Part shown: one piece after another, positions 1 through 11,890 of the stretch
How positions within the stretch are numbered: the first letter of the stretch is position 1
How the letters are laid out: each line of letters begins with the position of its first letter
Notes under the pieces: model-generated
What the model was told of the DNA's origin: nothing
What the model saw: the letters and a program-made list of their open reading frames with translations, nothing else
Database searches by the model: none
Position numbers and translations under genes: made by a program
Assembly: GCA_013339895.1 (NCBI GenBank)
Contig: JABACO010000023.1
Span: 5,109,175 to 5,173,174 of the forward strand
DNA length: 64,000 nt
Reading direction: 5' to 3'
Source: Ephydatia muelleri
Lineage: Eukaryota; Porifera; Demospongiae; Spongillida; Spongillidae

Positions 1-426
1 GTCAGATATTAAGTAATCAGTATGTCTCAGTAGCTGTTCACGGTTGACTTGTAAAATTCTAGCCTTGATCGGTAAGGATCTCGCCAGGTATGCCAATGCA
101 TGCAAACATATGGAGACAGTTCTACAGGCGTCCTCAGCTTTTGTTTAGTACTGCCTCAGAATACATGCCAAAGTCTATAACTACTTTGTGGTACTTGTCC
201 TACTATATCTGTTTGCAATTTTCTGAAAAGGCTTCACCATTATAGGTGTGATATACAGCCTAGCCCTGCTACAGCTACCACAAATACACATAATCTACAG
301 CATTATATACTGTGACGGTTGGAGGTTAGTTCCACGTTGGCTAGCGCAATAGCACACAGCTCAAAGCTAGGGATCAACCTTTCAGCACTTCTGGGGGTAC
401 CACATGTTGTAAAGCCTAGCTTCCCC
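1..426. other. Left flank of the CACTA element; no clear gene
   Basis: AT-rich sequence with no convincing gene. A reading around 330-425 loosely recalls the protease-RT linker of Ty3/gypsy elements. That would fit the gypsy reverse transcriptase remnant that resumes immediately right of the CACTA insertion at 6055, but the left match is too weak to stand alone. The four C bases at 423-426 are repeated at 6055-6058. Confidence 0.3.
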
Positions 427-450
427 CACTGGGCCAAAAGTGGAATTTCA
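427..450 (+). repeat. CACTA left terminal inverted repeat
   Basis: 24 bp beginning CACTGGGCCAAA and ending GGAATTTCA. It is the exact reverse complement of 6031-6054. The CACTG terminus is typical of CACTA/EnSpm elements and is preceded by CCC. Confidence 0.92.
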
Positions 451-462
451 GATCATTTCGGC

Positions 463-800
463 TTCTTACACAATGTGACATTTGATACAAATTATAGCTT
501 GCCACATGACATGTCCTATTTCCTCCCGTCTGAAATTTAAGTGAAATTTGACATTTTTTGCAACTCTGGAAATGTGTATGGCCATACCAAGTTTCAATTC
601 ATTTTTGGTATATGCAAAACATGACATTTCAATGCACATTTCATCCTCTGCACAAAATGTCACATTACTGCATGTGTAAATTTGTTAGAAATGTGATATG
701 ATGTATACATACAAGAAATTTGCTGAAATGTGAAATTTAAGAGTGATTTTCATATCACACAAAATATGACATTTTGTACAAATTTCATTTTATATAGGAT
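463..800. repeat. Subterminal repeats, left end of CACTA element
   Basis: Many short variants of ATGTGACATTT / AAATGTCACA / GAAATGTGAAATTT in both orientations lie within 350 bp of the left terminus. Similar motifs recur at 5845-6020 by the right end. Clustered subterminal motifs are the known binding sites of the accessory (TnpA-like) protein in CACTA elements. That role here is inferred. Confidence 0.6.
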
Positions 801-1198
801 AATTCACAAGGTGCACTATATATATATATGTGCAAGCTATACCGGAAAAGTTAAATTATATCTGTGTTTGCAATTACGAACTGTACGTGTGTGCCTCTTT
901 CTTTATATTCCTCTCCTGGGTCACAACTTTGTAATGCAGCAGAACTATTTGTGGTCATTGTTAAAAATGTTAAAATTGGCGTACCTCCTCCTCAGCTTCA
1001 GTAGGCTAGCAACTTGTTATTTTGCGTATCATGTGTCTGTGTCATGTATTTATGCTTGTACTTTTTCATGTTCAATAATAATAAATAATAATAACTGATC
1101 ATAATAATAATATTATAATAACTTAATCAATTAGTGCTTTCATACATTCAATGAAACAAGTACAACAAATTTTGTGACACGAATAAATATATTGCATT

Positions 1199-4100
1199 CT
1201 ATTCAATCAGAGGTACTATGACCAACACAGATTCACCATCTATTTTTCGCATGCAGTATGCACAACGATGCAATAAACAATCAATGGGCAAAAAATAACA
1301 CTTCCCATCTTTCTCAAATGAAGTGCTCCAAACTTCTGCTGGTTTCCCAATCAAGTTTTTTTTACAGTGCTTCATGTACCTTGAAACGACTACATACTTT
1401 GCATTATGCATATGTCCATCAGCAGTAAATGAAATGCTGGCAAAATATAATATTTTGACAGGACAATTTTGCAAATCGTTTGCAGATTGAATTTGAGTAT
1501 CATCATAAACGCCATTCTTCCAGTTAACTATAGCAACAAAGTGCTTGCTTCGATTGTTCATAGCAGAAGTAAATTTCATATCATTATGATTCACATCAGA
1601 ATACTTCGTAAAAATTGAGCAAATTTCAAGTTTCAAAGAAACTGGGTATGTAAAACGCAGGATGTTGTACAACATTTGTAATTCACAATCTTTTAATACA
1701 CAACGCCTGCATATGGAGTGACACTTGGTTTCCTTTTCATCAGGCAACTTATTCATCTCATCCAGAACCAACAAGTCAATCATTGGATCATATGCATACA
1801 CTGAATTGTCCTTGGTAAATCTTCTCATTAACTGCACTTCAATGGATTTATTGTTATTGGGTTGCTTTCCCAAAATTCCATTGTATCGCTCGTAAGAAAA
1901 TAGCCAAATTGAGTGTATGGGACCATAATCTAATAACAAGTCTTTATAATGACAATGCATGTGCATATTTGGAGTAGTACACTCCTTTCCATACGTTTCT
2001 TCAATACAGCAACAAAATTTGTGCAAAAGAGTATCAACCATTTCAATATCTGACATACTTAATGTCTTTTTACAAATAATCGTACAAGCTAAAACAAAAA
2101 ATTGCCAACACACTATGTCTGATTGAGGAAGTATGCCGTACAATGCTGGCATAGAATAAATTGTTATCCAATTTTTTAATTGGTCTGCAGTTAAAGATGA
2201 GAATGCACTATCTATTTTTTGAGGTATACGGGCAACATCAGGAGGCACAATAATTGCATTAACATTTTCCTGCAACTCCTTGAGATTATGTTTTGTTAAA
2301 ATATCCTTTTCAATCCATATATTTTTCATAACATACTTGGCAGAGCCCAGAAACAAATTATGCATAGGATCAATTATGCACATTCTTATGATGTCAAAAT
2401 ATGATAGCTTCAATAAAACAGAATAACGACAGCCATGAAGCTTTTCTAGCTTATTTCGTTGTGTCTTATTATCACATGCAAGTATTAAATCTGAATGAAT
2501 TCGATGAACTTCATTTGTTCGCTTCTCCCATTCCTCTCTTTTGAAACCGGAATAATCCTTCTTTCCAAATGTTCCAGGAAAAAACTTGTAACATTTTGAG
2601 CAACCTAGATTGGCTGAATGTCCAAGGAATCCACAAACTTTTCTACTGGCTGGAAGATCACAAGCTACACACAACAGTGCACATCGTACTTTCTGTAGCT
2701 CAGAAACAGAGTGAATTTTTAATGTCAATCCTTCTTCCCATAGTAAACATAGCTCTTTGACCAATGGCTCAAGATAAGAATTTATAGTAATCTTTGGCTC
2801 TGATGGTCCAGGAATGATACCAACAAGCATAACATACTCTCGCTTAAAGCGAAAATTTCTAGGTAAATTCATAATTGTCATGTACATAGCACCAACTGAT
2901 CCAGGAGAAAGTGAAAAGGGTTGAAACCAATCAACATTTAGTGATAGCGCTAAATTATGTTTCTCAGAAAGGAATGGCACTCCATCATGATTTAAAAATT
3001 GTTTCCACACTCGACCATGATGCACATCACACAATAAATCAGTAGTACTACTAGTGGATTTCCATAATTCACAATTCTCACTAAACTTTGGCATATTGAA
3101 CATCAACTTTATTTGCTCACTTATACTTTGATAGCAGTACAGCTTTAAAGGGTATAATATCTTTTTTCCACCTGCTATTTCTACTGTCTTTAACAGTAAA
3201 CATCCACAATGTTTGGCTGTTCTTGAGTTTGGAAATTCTTTATATTGGCAGTATTTACTCACAGTTGCCTGCTGTATGCACTCTTGAATTCTATACACTG
3301 AGTTACACTTTATACAAACAACAAGTTTTTCGAAAACATCTGGTACCTTCAAAAATTTCACCAATGAATGAATAGTTAGGGGGAACTTGAAGCCATCGAC
3401 AACATTTAAAATGTTAAGTAAACAGAGAAACATGTGCATAAATTTCAGCAAATAAATAATTGCTGCATCTGATATATAAAACTTTGCTTGAAATAGCAGA
3501 ATGAAGTGCAGCAAACAAGTTATCAGTTTTACTTCTCTAGACATACCAGAACCAACATCCCCATCAAAAGCTTGCGAATCCAAATTTTCAATATCATCAT
3601 CACTACCACTCCATACTTCTTCCCCATCATTAATATCAACTAAGGAAAAATGTATTTCAACTAGTAAAGCAGTTTATTTGCATACTTACCTAGATCATTG
3701 TCACAATCATTGTCACTGAGATCTTGATGTTCAGCATCACTATTTTCACCACTATAAGTATGCTCTCCTAAACATTTACATTGTGATGTAAACAAATAAT
3801 TCCTGAATAGCTCAAAAACGAATTAAAATTAGCAAAAACCTCAGTACAACAGAATTTACTATATAGCATTAAGCATATACTTATTATTGGAACCATTTTT
3901 TGTTCCACTAATAAGTTTTTTCATGGTTTAAATTTCTTAAAATCTGTTTTGTACCTGTATTGGTGTTGCCGTCAATTGTTTCTTCAGCAATCAGTACATC
4001 GTCCGTGAACAAGTTATCTGTGTGCAAAATTGATAAATTAGTCTCCTTATTTTTATAACTTCAACCTATAGCTACGTATGTACCTTCATTTCGCTGAGCA

Positions 4101-4267
4101 CTACTGGCACTAGCATCCATTTCAAAAGACAGTTCCTGCCCGCACTGCTTTTGCATCCATTTCTGCGTACTGCTGTCGTAGTATCGTCGTTTATGTGCAT
4201 AGAAGGTGTGTCTAGTTAAAACTGTGCTGCAATGAGGACACAAGCGATACTGATCATGAGAAGCCAT
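1199..4267 (-). CDS. CACTA transposase (tnp2 / Transposase_21 family), four exons
   Basis: This is the DDE transposase expected to cut and move the 427-6054 element in the nucleus. Exons on the minus strand are 4084-4267, 3955-4017, 3690-3767 and 1199-3639, each with GT-AG borders. They total 2766 nt, exactly 922 codons including the stop. Exon 1 starts with a small CxxC...H zinc-finger-like motif (CPHC near residues 10-13, histidines after it). The second and third exons are acidic and serine-rich. The core has the tnp2 hallmarks CGFLGHSANLGCSKC near residue 443 and DPMHNLFLG at about residue 532. A cysteine-rich tail (CRRC, CAYCMR) follows. The ATG at 4267 is the first start, 74 bp from the divergent partner gene. 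No frameshift or internal stop was found. Family assignment is firm; activity is not shown. Confidence 0.87.
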
Positions 4268-4341
4268 TTTATCACCTCACAATAATATTGCTCGTAAATA
4301 TCCGTATACGATCGATTCGCGCGCGTGTGCAAAGGTCCAGT
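4268..4341. promoter_or_regulatory. Divergent promoter between the two CACTA genes
   Basis: Only 74 bp separate the start codons of the transposase (minus) and the accessory gene (plus). It contains a CG-rich patch (CGATCGATTCGCGCGCG). A shared bidirectional promoter is inferred from the head-to-head arrangement; no TATA box is obvious. Confidence 0.5.
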
Positions 4342-5566
4342 ATGACATCGACGACGTCGACATTGGATGCTGCAGCTGAAGACAGCTTCTTTGATGATGA
4401 TGATCACGATGACATGCAAAACGAATCAGAATCACTGGCACACGTTCCGGTAGGCGTACAACAAACCGCTACCTGCAACTGGGAGCAACTGGTGATCGAC
4501 CTAGTGAAAAAAGTTGACTCGTATGAACTTACAACCAAAGCACTAGCAGAGAAGTAAGAATACTTTCCGGACATATGTCATTTATTTTTTTGTACCCTGT
4601 GTGCATTAAATAGAGTTGCTCAGCTGTCGTCTTCAAAATGTGGTAGCAGCAACGCTAGTTCGCGATCGCGCTCCACCTCCAGCAGTGGATCAGAACGTGT
4701 ATCGAAACACATACCACTCAAAGTAAAGGTGAGGAATTAATTACGCTAGTTACAAATATGCATACGTTAATATACTAGGCTGAAGTTAGAAGAATTTATT
4801 CAACTTTAAGCCAAGATGTCAATTTCTCTGGATGGAATATTGGTTCAGGGTAAGTAGCATTTACTTGTTATAATTTTATGCTGTTCTCATTGGCCACATT
4901 TACAGATACAAGTCCGTTGAAAATGTTGCTACTTTAGAAAAAATTGTTAAAGAAGTCCAAGGGGTTAACCCGTCATTTCAAGAGTCTGACATTCGAGGTA
5001 TATATCATATTGCATTTAATTTTAACTCTCTCTTGTTCATACATGGTACATGTACATGTACAGCTGCTGCTTATAGATACTACAGAACACGGGCACAACA
5101 AGAATCACTAGTGAAGCGAGGGAAGGACATTGAAAGAAAACAGCTACGGAGGAAACATGAGCGGATTGTGCGTGTAAGTCCATTGCAATTGTATATTAAT
5201 TCAGTTATTATTACACAAATGTACATGCATTAGAAACGAAAGGAACGTGAACTAGCCCTTGTTCGGAATCCTAAAGTCAAGAGTGAAGTTAAGGAAAAAT
5301 GGATGGCAGTTATGAAAAATGAGTTCATGTCTTCAGAGGACAGCACACATGACGAAGGTGAAGACAATGACTCCATAGTCGTGCACCCTTTACCCTGGAG
5401 AGCAGAAAGTGTGAGTAACATGTTTCACAAAATTGATAAGTTCAACAATGACCGCAAATCAAATCACGCAAAACGAATGCAGAAAAAAAGAATTGATGGA
5501 TCATTTTCAGAGCGACAACCGCCACAAGATGAAAGTCTAGGACGGGCAATACATGTACACCAATGA
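4342..5566 (+). CDS. CACTA accessory protein, six exons, about 310 aa
   Basis: Exons at 4342-4553, 4614-4728, 4779-4849, 4906-4997, 5064-5173 and 5234-5566 join with correct phase into 933 nt (310 aa plus stop), all with GT-AG introns of 49-66 bp. The product has an acidic start (a run of Asp after DSFF), a Ser/Arg-rich stretch encoded by exon 2, and a highly basic, probably helical segment around residues 185-215 (KRGKDIERKQLRRKHERIVR). Its C-terminal part is mixed charge. I recognise no Pfam family. By position it corresponds to the second gene of CACTA elements, whose product binds subterminal repeats. That function is inferred from context and from the basic, DNA-binding-like composition. 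Confidence 0.72.
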
Positions 5567-5844
5567 TACGCCTACATGTCATCACCCACGTATATATGCC
5601 TATGCTTTCAAGTCTAATGGAACTTGCAATTGCATTGCTATGTGAGAATTTTGTTTCATTGTATGCATGTGATTGAACTTTCATTTTGTTTCACCTTGTT
5701 TTTTGTACTCGTATTTTTTGTTTGACAGAAAAAGTTTATCCATGTTTAGTTATAAATGGTATAACTGCGATTAATATTAATGTAATGTAAATAAAATTAT
5801 AAAAAGCATATACATATTTCAGTCAATAAAATAATGTTATGAAA

Positions 5845-6020
5845 TGAGACATTTCCTACATTTATACAACATTTCATCTTTCGTTCACCTGAAACATGAC
5901 ATGTTACTATGAAGGAAATTTGTATGAAATAGTCAGCTATGCTATACGTCAATACAGCATGAAAATGTGAAATTTCGTTCTGGTGAAAATGTAGTTAAAA
6001 TATGAAATTTCATGCATCTA
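5845..6020. repeat. Subterminal repeats, right end of CACTA element
   Basis: Motifs such as GAGACATTTCC, GAAACATGACATG, AAAATGTGAAATTTCG and TATGAAATTTCATG recur here and mirror the set at 463-800. They are candidate binding sites for the accessory protein. Confidence 0.55.
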
Positions 6021-6030
6021 TCATGCATCA

Positions 6031-6054
6031 TGAAATTCCACTTTTGGCCCAGTG
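6031..6054 (-). repeat. CACTA right terminal inverted repeat
   Basis: 24 bp ending TTTGGCCCAGTG, the exact inverse of 427-450, followed by CCCC. It closes the element. Confidence 0.92.
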
Positions 6055-7110
6055 CCCCTTGTGCTCCCCATCTTTGATGAACTGAAGCCAGATTTGGTCC
6101 TTCAAGAGTCATGCAAGCAGCTCTGCCAAGAGTTTACAGATCTTTTCAAGCCTGAACTTGGGTGCGTAAAAGATTTCCAACTTGAGGTAAAATTTAAGCC
6201 AGAGGTACAACCAATCTTTTGCAGGCCTCGTGTGGTCCCCTTTGCTATCCAGGACGAACTCTGCCAGGCCAATGATGCTGGGATTGCTGGAGGAGTTTGA
6301 CAATCTACTCAGTTCAGTGCTTATGGGACTCCTGTGGCCCCCATTCGCAAGGCAGCAATAGCAGGAAAACGAGCTAAACTTTGGGTTTGCAGGGACTACT
6401 CGATTACAGTCAACCATCAGCTGGAACCCAATTGTCACCCTATGCCACTTCCTGAAGATCTGATGCGGAAGTTGGGTGGTGAGTATGGTTTTACGAAGAT
6501 TGACCTGGCGGATGCTAATAACCAGATCATGCTGGCTCCCGAAAGTCCAAAGTGCTTGGCTCTCAGCACCCACCAAGGGGTACTACTTTAAATGCGACTT
6601 CCCTTTGGCATAAGCTAAGCCCCAGGCTATTTTCAGGAGATGATGGACCAGCTGACCAGTGATCTTCGAGGGGTGGCCGTCTACATAGATGACACCACTG
6701 CTTCTGAACACCTCCAGAACCTCCATGCTCTCCTCCAACGTCTGGAAAGCAAGGGTCTTCACTGCCATCTGAAAATTTTTCGCACAACTATGTGTGGAGT
6801 ACCTTGGTCACATCCTGTCCGGTCAGCGGACTGCCAAAGGTCCAAAGGTGAACGATGTCATGCGGATGCCTGCTCCAGGAAATGTCTCTGGTGTACGATC
6901 ATTCCTTGGGTCAGTTCTGTTCTACAGCAAGTTTCTTCCTAACCTTGCCATGTTAACAGAACCACTTCATCGTTTGATCAAGAAGGACACACCGTGGAGG
7001 AGCAAGCTGCCTTCCAAACGCTCAAGGATCTACTTTGTGAAGACAACATTCTTGTCCACTTCGATCCATCTCTCCCGGTTGGGATCTCTTGTGATGCCTG
7101 GCCAACAGTG
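6055..7110 (+). pseudogene. Ty3/gypsy reverse transcriptase remnant
   Basis: Conceptual translation in shifting frames gives a gypsy RT in order: the pre-RT segment (EFTDLFKPELG... RPRVVPFAIQ), the VCRDYSITVN palm motif near 6390-6420, KIDLADANNQ, a YIDD catalytic box near 6680-6695, the thumb with YLGHILSG near 6795-6815, and the start of RNase H near 7080. There are several frameshifts and stops, and the sequence ends abruptly around 7110. It is an old dead copy, distinct from the intact element at 12,799. The CACTA element interrupts it just upstream. Confidence 0.8.
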
Positions 7111-8285
7111 AAGCCTGGAGAGATATTGAGACTAAGTATTTGAGGGTGCTGGCAGTGATGTCTCGACATTCTGTGGAAAGCAGCTAGTGAATGTAAAGCC
7201 TTCATGACAGAAGATGTCTTCTGTAATAATATTTGCAGAATTACAGCATCTTCAGTAATGTCTCTTTTGTTTAGAGCATCTTTCAACATGTTTCACATCT
7301 TTTCTTTAAAATTAGAACAATGATTCGATCATCAAACTCTGCTCATGCTTATACAAAATGATCTAACAATTTTTCTGTTTTGCTTACCTGTTTCTGGATA
7401 CCTAATTCCTTTAGCCGAATTTTATAAAGAGAATGGAACTCAGATCGCAGCTTGAACACAGTTTTTCCCCACTCTCTACAAACTCTCTACAACTAGTTCC
7501 ATGTAGGTTTTGAACTCAATACATACACAAGACTCAATTACTCTCTCATTGTGTGATAGCGATTTCTTAGATTAGCCATTCATTTAAGACAGTACTTCAC
7601 TACCATTACAATCAGATCACATATACGATTCTAGATACAAGTTGAACATCATTGAGTTCTACAATCATTGCTTGCACATTACTGTCAGCATCAAGTGTCA
7701 AAATTTTATGGAGTTCACCTTCTTGTTCTCCTTTCTCGCAGAATAAACAGTTCTCTGAATGCTAAACGCTTGTCACTAAATGCTACTCCTGTCATCTTTT
7801 GCATCATCTCTTGTACCATTCCTTTATTTTCCCTTCATTAGCTTAGAAGTAAAGTGACATGATTTGTACTTTGATGTACAATGGGCAAGATATTAGTCTG
7901 CACTCACATCGTTTTCAAAATTCAGTTTAGTCATAGAGCATCTATGTCAAGATACTGCCTTTTATATTTACGAAAATCATTTCCTTGGACCACCGCTTAA
8001 ACAAGAATTTAACAAAGAGTATTTAAAGGCTTTCTGTGTGCTTCCTGGCAAATACTGCAGGAGCTCCATCTCCAACTTCACTAATTCGTAACGTTACAGA
8101 TCTTTTCAATACAATACGTAAGGAAAGCGTCCATGTTAATGAATGTAATTAAATGTAATGTTGCTAAATTGCTACTTCATCTGCTTGTATTTCTGAAAGG
8201 TGAAGTAACTAAGAAGGGTTTCTATGTGAGTATTGACCAGTATTTACCTACAAAGCTATATCATAAGATTGATGCCTTTATTCTT
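7111..8285. other. No gene seen
   Basis: AT-rich sequence without long frames, recognised domains or strong repeats. Confidence 0.4.
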
Positions 8286-8540
8286 CTAGTAAAGGTGAAC
8301 ACTTAAGAGCGACCATACATGTACTAAGACTACAGTCGCAGGTGTGTCCAAAATCAAAGTCACCATCTCCCCTCCTACTAACAGTATAGTAGTGTTTAAA
8401 TCAATACCACAGCCATGAGTGGATAGAAAATCAGATCCTAGAAGAAACAGTGTCAGGTCAAAACATACTTCACCTTCGATCCCCGCCCTGTATATGGATG
8501 TTGCGCTCCACCTGACCACACGAATCACAGCCGTTCCCAT
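8286..8540 (-). pseudogene. Gypsy aspartic protease fragment
   Basis: The minus-strand reading contains LLGSDFLSTHGCGIDL, the C-terminal signature of Ty3/gypsy pepsin-like proteases (the intact pol at 13,685 has LLGTDFLEQYGCVVDL). The catalytic DTG part and the flanking pol domains are missing. It is an isolated remnant, opposite in strand to the RT remnant on its left, so probably a different copy. Confidence 0.65.
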
Positions 8541-8883
8541 TTGCAGCTTCCTTTCTAATAATTGTCACACCACAAATCATGTCATATAATGTAAGTCATA
8601 ATATTGTTGTCTAACGTGTTTGAAAAAGTGAGTGCCATGGTTCTAGAGATACCGTGGTTTTGTGGTGTTTTTACTGTGAGGTGGAAGAGAGGGGATTACG
8701 GCACTTACTTTACTATAACCAAAATCAGACGTCAACTATGAAGTCAAGGCGATTTGCATGTACATTACATGTGCTGATAGTTTTTTTTTAATGTAACGGA
8801 AACCACCAGAACATCATGCAATATGAAATTAGTTACATTACAACCTTTTTGAATCCGTTCTTCATTTTTATTCTAGAAATTGG
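8541..8883. other. No gene seen
   Basis: No domains or strong repeats recognised between the protease remnant and the 93-bp tandem repeat. Confidence 0.3.
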
Positions 8884-9069
8884 TATGTAAAGTTTTATAA
8901 AAGATATCTTGATTTACCTTGTGTGGAACACATTCAAGCTCAAACAACAGGCCAATGTTGTAAGTTAGCAGGAGTGTATGTAAAGTTTTATATAAGATAT
9001 CTTAATTTACCTTGTGTGGAACACATTCAAGTTCAAAAAACGGGACAAGCAGGTAAGTTAGCAGAAGTG
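8884..9069 (+). repeat. 93-bp tandem repeat, two copies plus a partial third
   Basis: The segment starting TATGTAAAGTTTTATA at 8884 recurs at 8977, and its start again at 9070. The period is 93 bp (31 codons) with a few substitutions, and the repeat stays open in one frame (the translated repeat contains YLNLPCVEHIQ). I do not recognise the peptide. Confidence 0.75.
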
Positions 9070-9217
9070 TATGTGCCGTTCCCATTTGTGTGTTTAATTA
9101 AACTTGTCATTCAAGGATAATCAAGCTGAACAAGTTAAAGAAAAAGTTTTGAAATATGTAGAAGAAAATAAGTGAAGGTCAGATTTTGCATGAAGCACAG
9201 TGCAAAAAGTTACATAT

Positions 9218-9252
9218 AACCACTTCCAATCTGAAGTGAGAATTTCCAATTC
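9218..9252 (+). repeat. 35-bp repeat, inverted partner at 25,966-26,000
   Basis: The sequence starting AACCACTTCCAATCTGAAGTG is the reverse complement of 25,966-26,000 with one mismatch in 35. The pair could be the terminal inverted repeats of a large composite element, or two copies of a dispersed repeat. No clear target duplication flanks the pair. Confidence 0.6.
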
Positions 9253-10326
9253 CAATTTGTTTATTGACTAAACTGGTCAATTTATATACAATTTTGCAGA
9301 TTGATGATCTGCCTTTCAAAATGTGATGAATTTCATAAAAATTTGAGTAATGATTTGCAACATTATACAATTTCATATTGTGATTAGTAAATACTGACTT
9401 TTACATCACATGATAGCACATCAAGTTATTTTATTGGTCAATATTCAATACTTCCATTTGAATTGTCAGCTTCTCCCCTGTCATCTTCTTTTCTTGTACA
9501 GCTGAGTTGGACAAGTGCCTCTGCACCATTTTCATTTGCATTATTGTATGTCTTTTGTTTTTTTCAGCACTAACTGGAAAGAAACCAAACTTTGCTACAT
9601 GTAACATTTGATTTGTCAAAGAAAAAGATCATGAAGTTGAGTTTTGGAATCTGCTGGGCATCATATATGCACTCACACGTACAACAACAGACGAAGAGAT
9701 CTCTGGAGCACAGTTGATGGTATATTTCCTGCACCAAAGTTTGGGAGTCGATTTGATATTTCGCGTGGAAGGTTTGAAGAACTATTGAAGTACTTGCGGT
9801 TTTGCCCCCCCAGAGGAATTTTCAGATGCAAATGACAAGTGGGCACCTGTTCGCAGACTCATTGATGCATTCAACAAGCGACGTGCTGCAAAATTCTTTC
9901 CATCCTGGAGTATTTGTGTAGATGAGAGTATTAGTGCTTGGAGGGGAAAAGATGGCAATTACTGTTCAGATGGTATGCCCCATGTGACCAAGATCGCAAG
10001 AAAGCCTAAAGGAGTGGGAGCAGAGCTAAAGGATGCAGCGTGTGCAGTGACTCAGGTGATCATTGCACTAGAAATACAGGAGGGAAAGGATGCAATGGCT
10101 ACTAAAAAGTACATGCAGGAATGGAAGAAAACAGGCACAGCTCAAGTGTTACGACTAACTGAACCATGGCATGGTACAGGTAGTCATCAATGCAGATGCT
10201 GCATTTGCAAGTGTAACTACTGCTGAGGCATGTCGTATGTATGACATGCATTTTACAGGTTTAGTGAAACAGCTACAACAAAGTTTCCCATGGATCATTT
10301 CAAGCACCATGAGTACAGGAGACCAT

Positions 10327-10738
10327 CATGTTCTGACTGCAACTATCAATGGGCATCCATACATGGCATGTGGTTGGAGTGATTCTACCAGGAAGCATTT
10401 CATTTCTACCCACAATACCACACTGGAAGGAAATCCTCATGGAAAACGGCGTTGGCGTGAGATTGACTCTGATGATATCAGTGGCACAGAGGTATGCATT
10501 CGCTATACAAAGAGGCCCAAGGTAGTAGAGGGCATGTTCTGACTGCAACTATCAATGGGCATCCATACATGGCATGTGGTTGGAGTGATTCTACCAGGAA
10601 GCATTTCATTTCTACCCACAATACCACACTGGAAGGAAATCCTCATGGAAAACGGCGTTGGCGTGAGATTGACTCTGATGATATCAGTGGCACAGAGGTA
10701 TGCATTCGCTATACAAAGAGGCCCAAGGTAGTAGAGGA
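10327..10738 (+). repeat. 206-bp tandem duplication
   Basis: 10,327-10,532 is repeated almost exactly at 10,533-10,738, starting CATGTTCTGACTGCAACTAT. The length is 68 codons plus 2 nt, so it shifts the transposase frame. Confidence 0.92.
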
Positions 10739-10946
10739 CTACTTTGAGTCTGCTAAGGTAGTGGATGTCCATAACCATGCACGACAGGCAGGTCTTTCAT
10801 GAGAAACTGCTTGGAATACTCAGCGATGGGACCACAGAGTACTGTCAACCTTACTGGGAATAATAGAGACTGATGCATACCACATGTGGTATTCATTTCA
10901 TCCTCAAGGTAAGAACTGGTCACATGCTGACTTTACTGAGGGTATT

Positions 10947-11890
10947 GCAGAGGCACTCCTGGCCTTTAAAACTTGTTCAAAAACTAGATTGAAAACTACA
11001 CTGGCAAAACACTCAAGTGATCATATCGATAACTGTGATGCAAGAGGACTACCACATTATTTTCAGCCATTAAACGCATTACCACTGTATGCTGGAAAGA
11101 AAAAAACACGGGACACGTGCTTTGAGAAGGTGCTCAAATTGTTCATCACTTGCAAGCTACTACTGCACTGTATGCTTGTATTGCAGAGGCACTCCTGGCC
11201 TTTGAAACTGGTTCAAACACTAGATTGAAAACTACACTGGCAAAACACTCCAGTGATCATATCGATAACTGTGATGCAAGAGGACTACCACATGATTTTC
11301 AGCCATTAAACGCATTACCACTGTATGCTGGAAAGAAAAAAACACGGGACACGTGCTTTGAGAAGGTGCTCAAATTGTTCATCACTTGCAAGCTACTACT
11401 GCACTGTATGCTTGTATTGCAGAGGCACTCCTGGCCTTTGAAACTGGTTCAAACACTAGATTGAAAACTACACTGGCAAAACACTCAAGTGATCATATCG
11501 ATAACTGTGATGCAAGAGGACTGCCACATGATTCTCAGCCATTAAACGCATTACCACTGTATGCTGGAAAGAAAAAAACACGGGACACGTGCTTTGAGAA
11601 GGTGCTCAAATTGTTCATCACTTGCAAGCTACTACTGCACTGTATGCTTGTATTGCAGAGGCACTCCCGGCCTTTGAAACTGGTTCAAACACTAGATTGA
11701 AAACTACACTGGCAAAACACTCAAGTGATCATATCGATAACTGTGATGCAAGAGGACTGCCACATGATTCTCAGCCATTAAACGCATTACCACTGTATGC
11801 TGGAAAGAAAAAAACACGGGACACGTGCTTTGAGAAGGTGCTCAAATTGTTCATCACTTGCAAGCTACTACTGCACTGTATGCTCTAATG
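10947..11890 (+). repeat. 236-bp tandem repeat, four copies
   Basis: Units start near 10,947, 11,183, 11,419 and 11,655 (GCAGAGGCACTCC...). Copies 2-4 are nearly identical to each other, and copy 1 is slightly more different. The unit covers the C-terminal coding part of the piggyBac-like pseudogene. Confidence 0.92.

Larger units (their letters stand above)
427..6054. mobile_element. Complete CACTA/EnSpm-type DNA transposon
   Basis: Both ends carry a perfect 24-bp terminal inverted repeat starting CACTGGGCCAAA, at 427-450 and 6031-6054. CCC (or CCCC) flanks both sides, compatible with the 3-bp target duplication of the CACTA/EnSpm superfamily. Inside are two divergently transcribed spliced genes: a tnp2-type transposase on minus and an accessory protein on plus. 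Both can be assembled from exons with consistent phase and no internal stop. The total length is 5628 bp. Reverse-transcriptase coding of a dead gypsy element starts directly after the right end, so this looks like an insertion into that older element. Nothing visible makes it inactive. Confidence 0.88.
9630..11890 (+). pseudogene. piggyBac-like (PGBD) transposase pseudogene
   Basis: The conceptual product follows the piggyBac DDE_Tnp_1_7 family. In order it shows a RGRFEELLKYLRFC segment, ICVDESISAWRG (first catalytic Asp), PHVTKIARKPKGVG, INADAAFAS (second Asp), GWSDSTRKHFIS, and KVVDVHNHARQAG (third Asp). It resembles the intact transposase at 56,471-58,713 throughout. The frame is broken by indels near 9810, 10,180 and 10,800, by a 206-bp duplication, and by a 236-bp unit repeated four times. 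Both repeat lengths are not multiples of three. A dead copy. Confidence 0.85.

Noticed and set aside
319..540. 73-codon plus-strand frame at the window start
   Set aside because: It runs across the CACTA terminus at 427, so it cannot be one ancestral gene.
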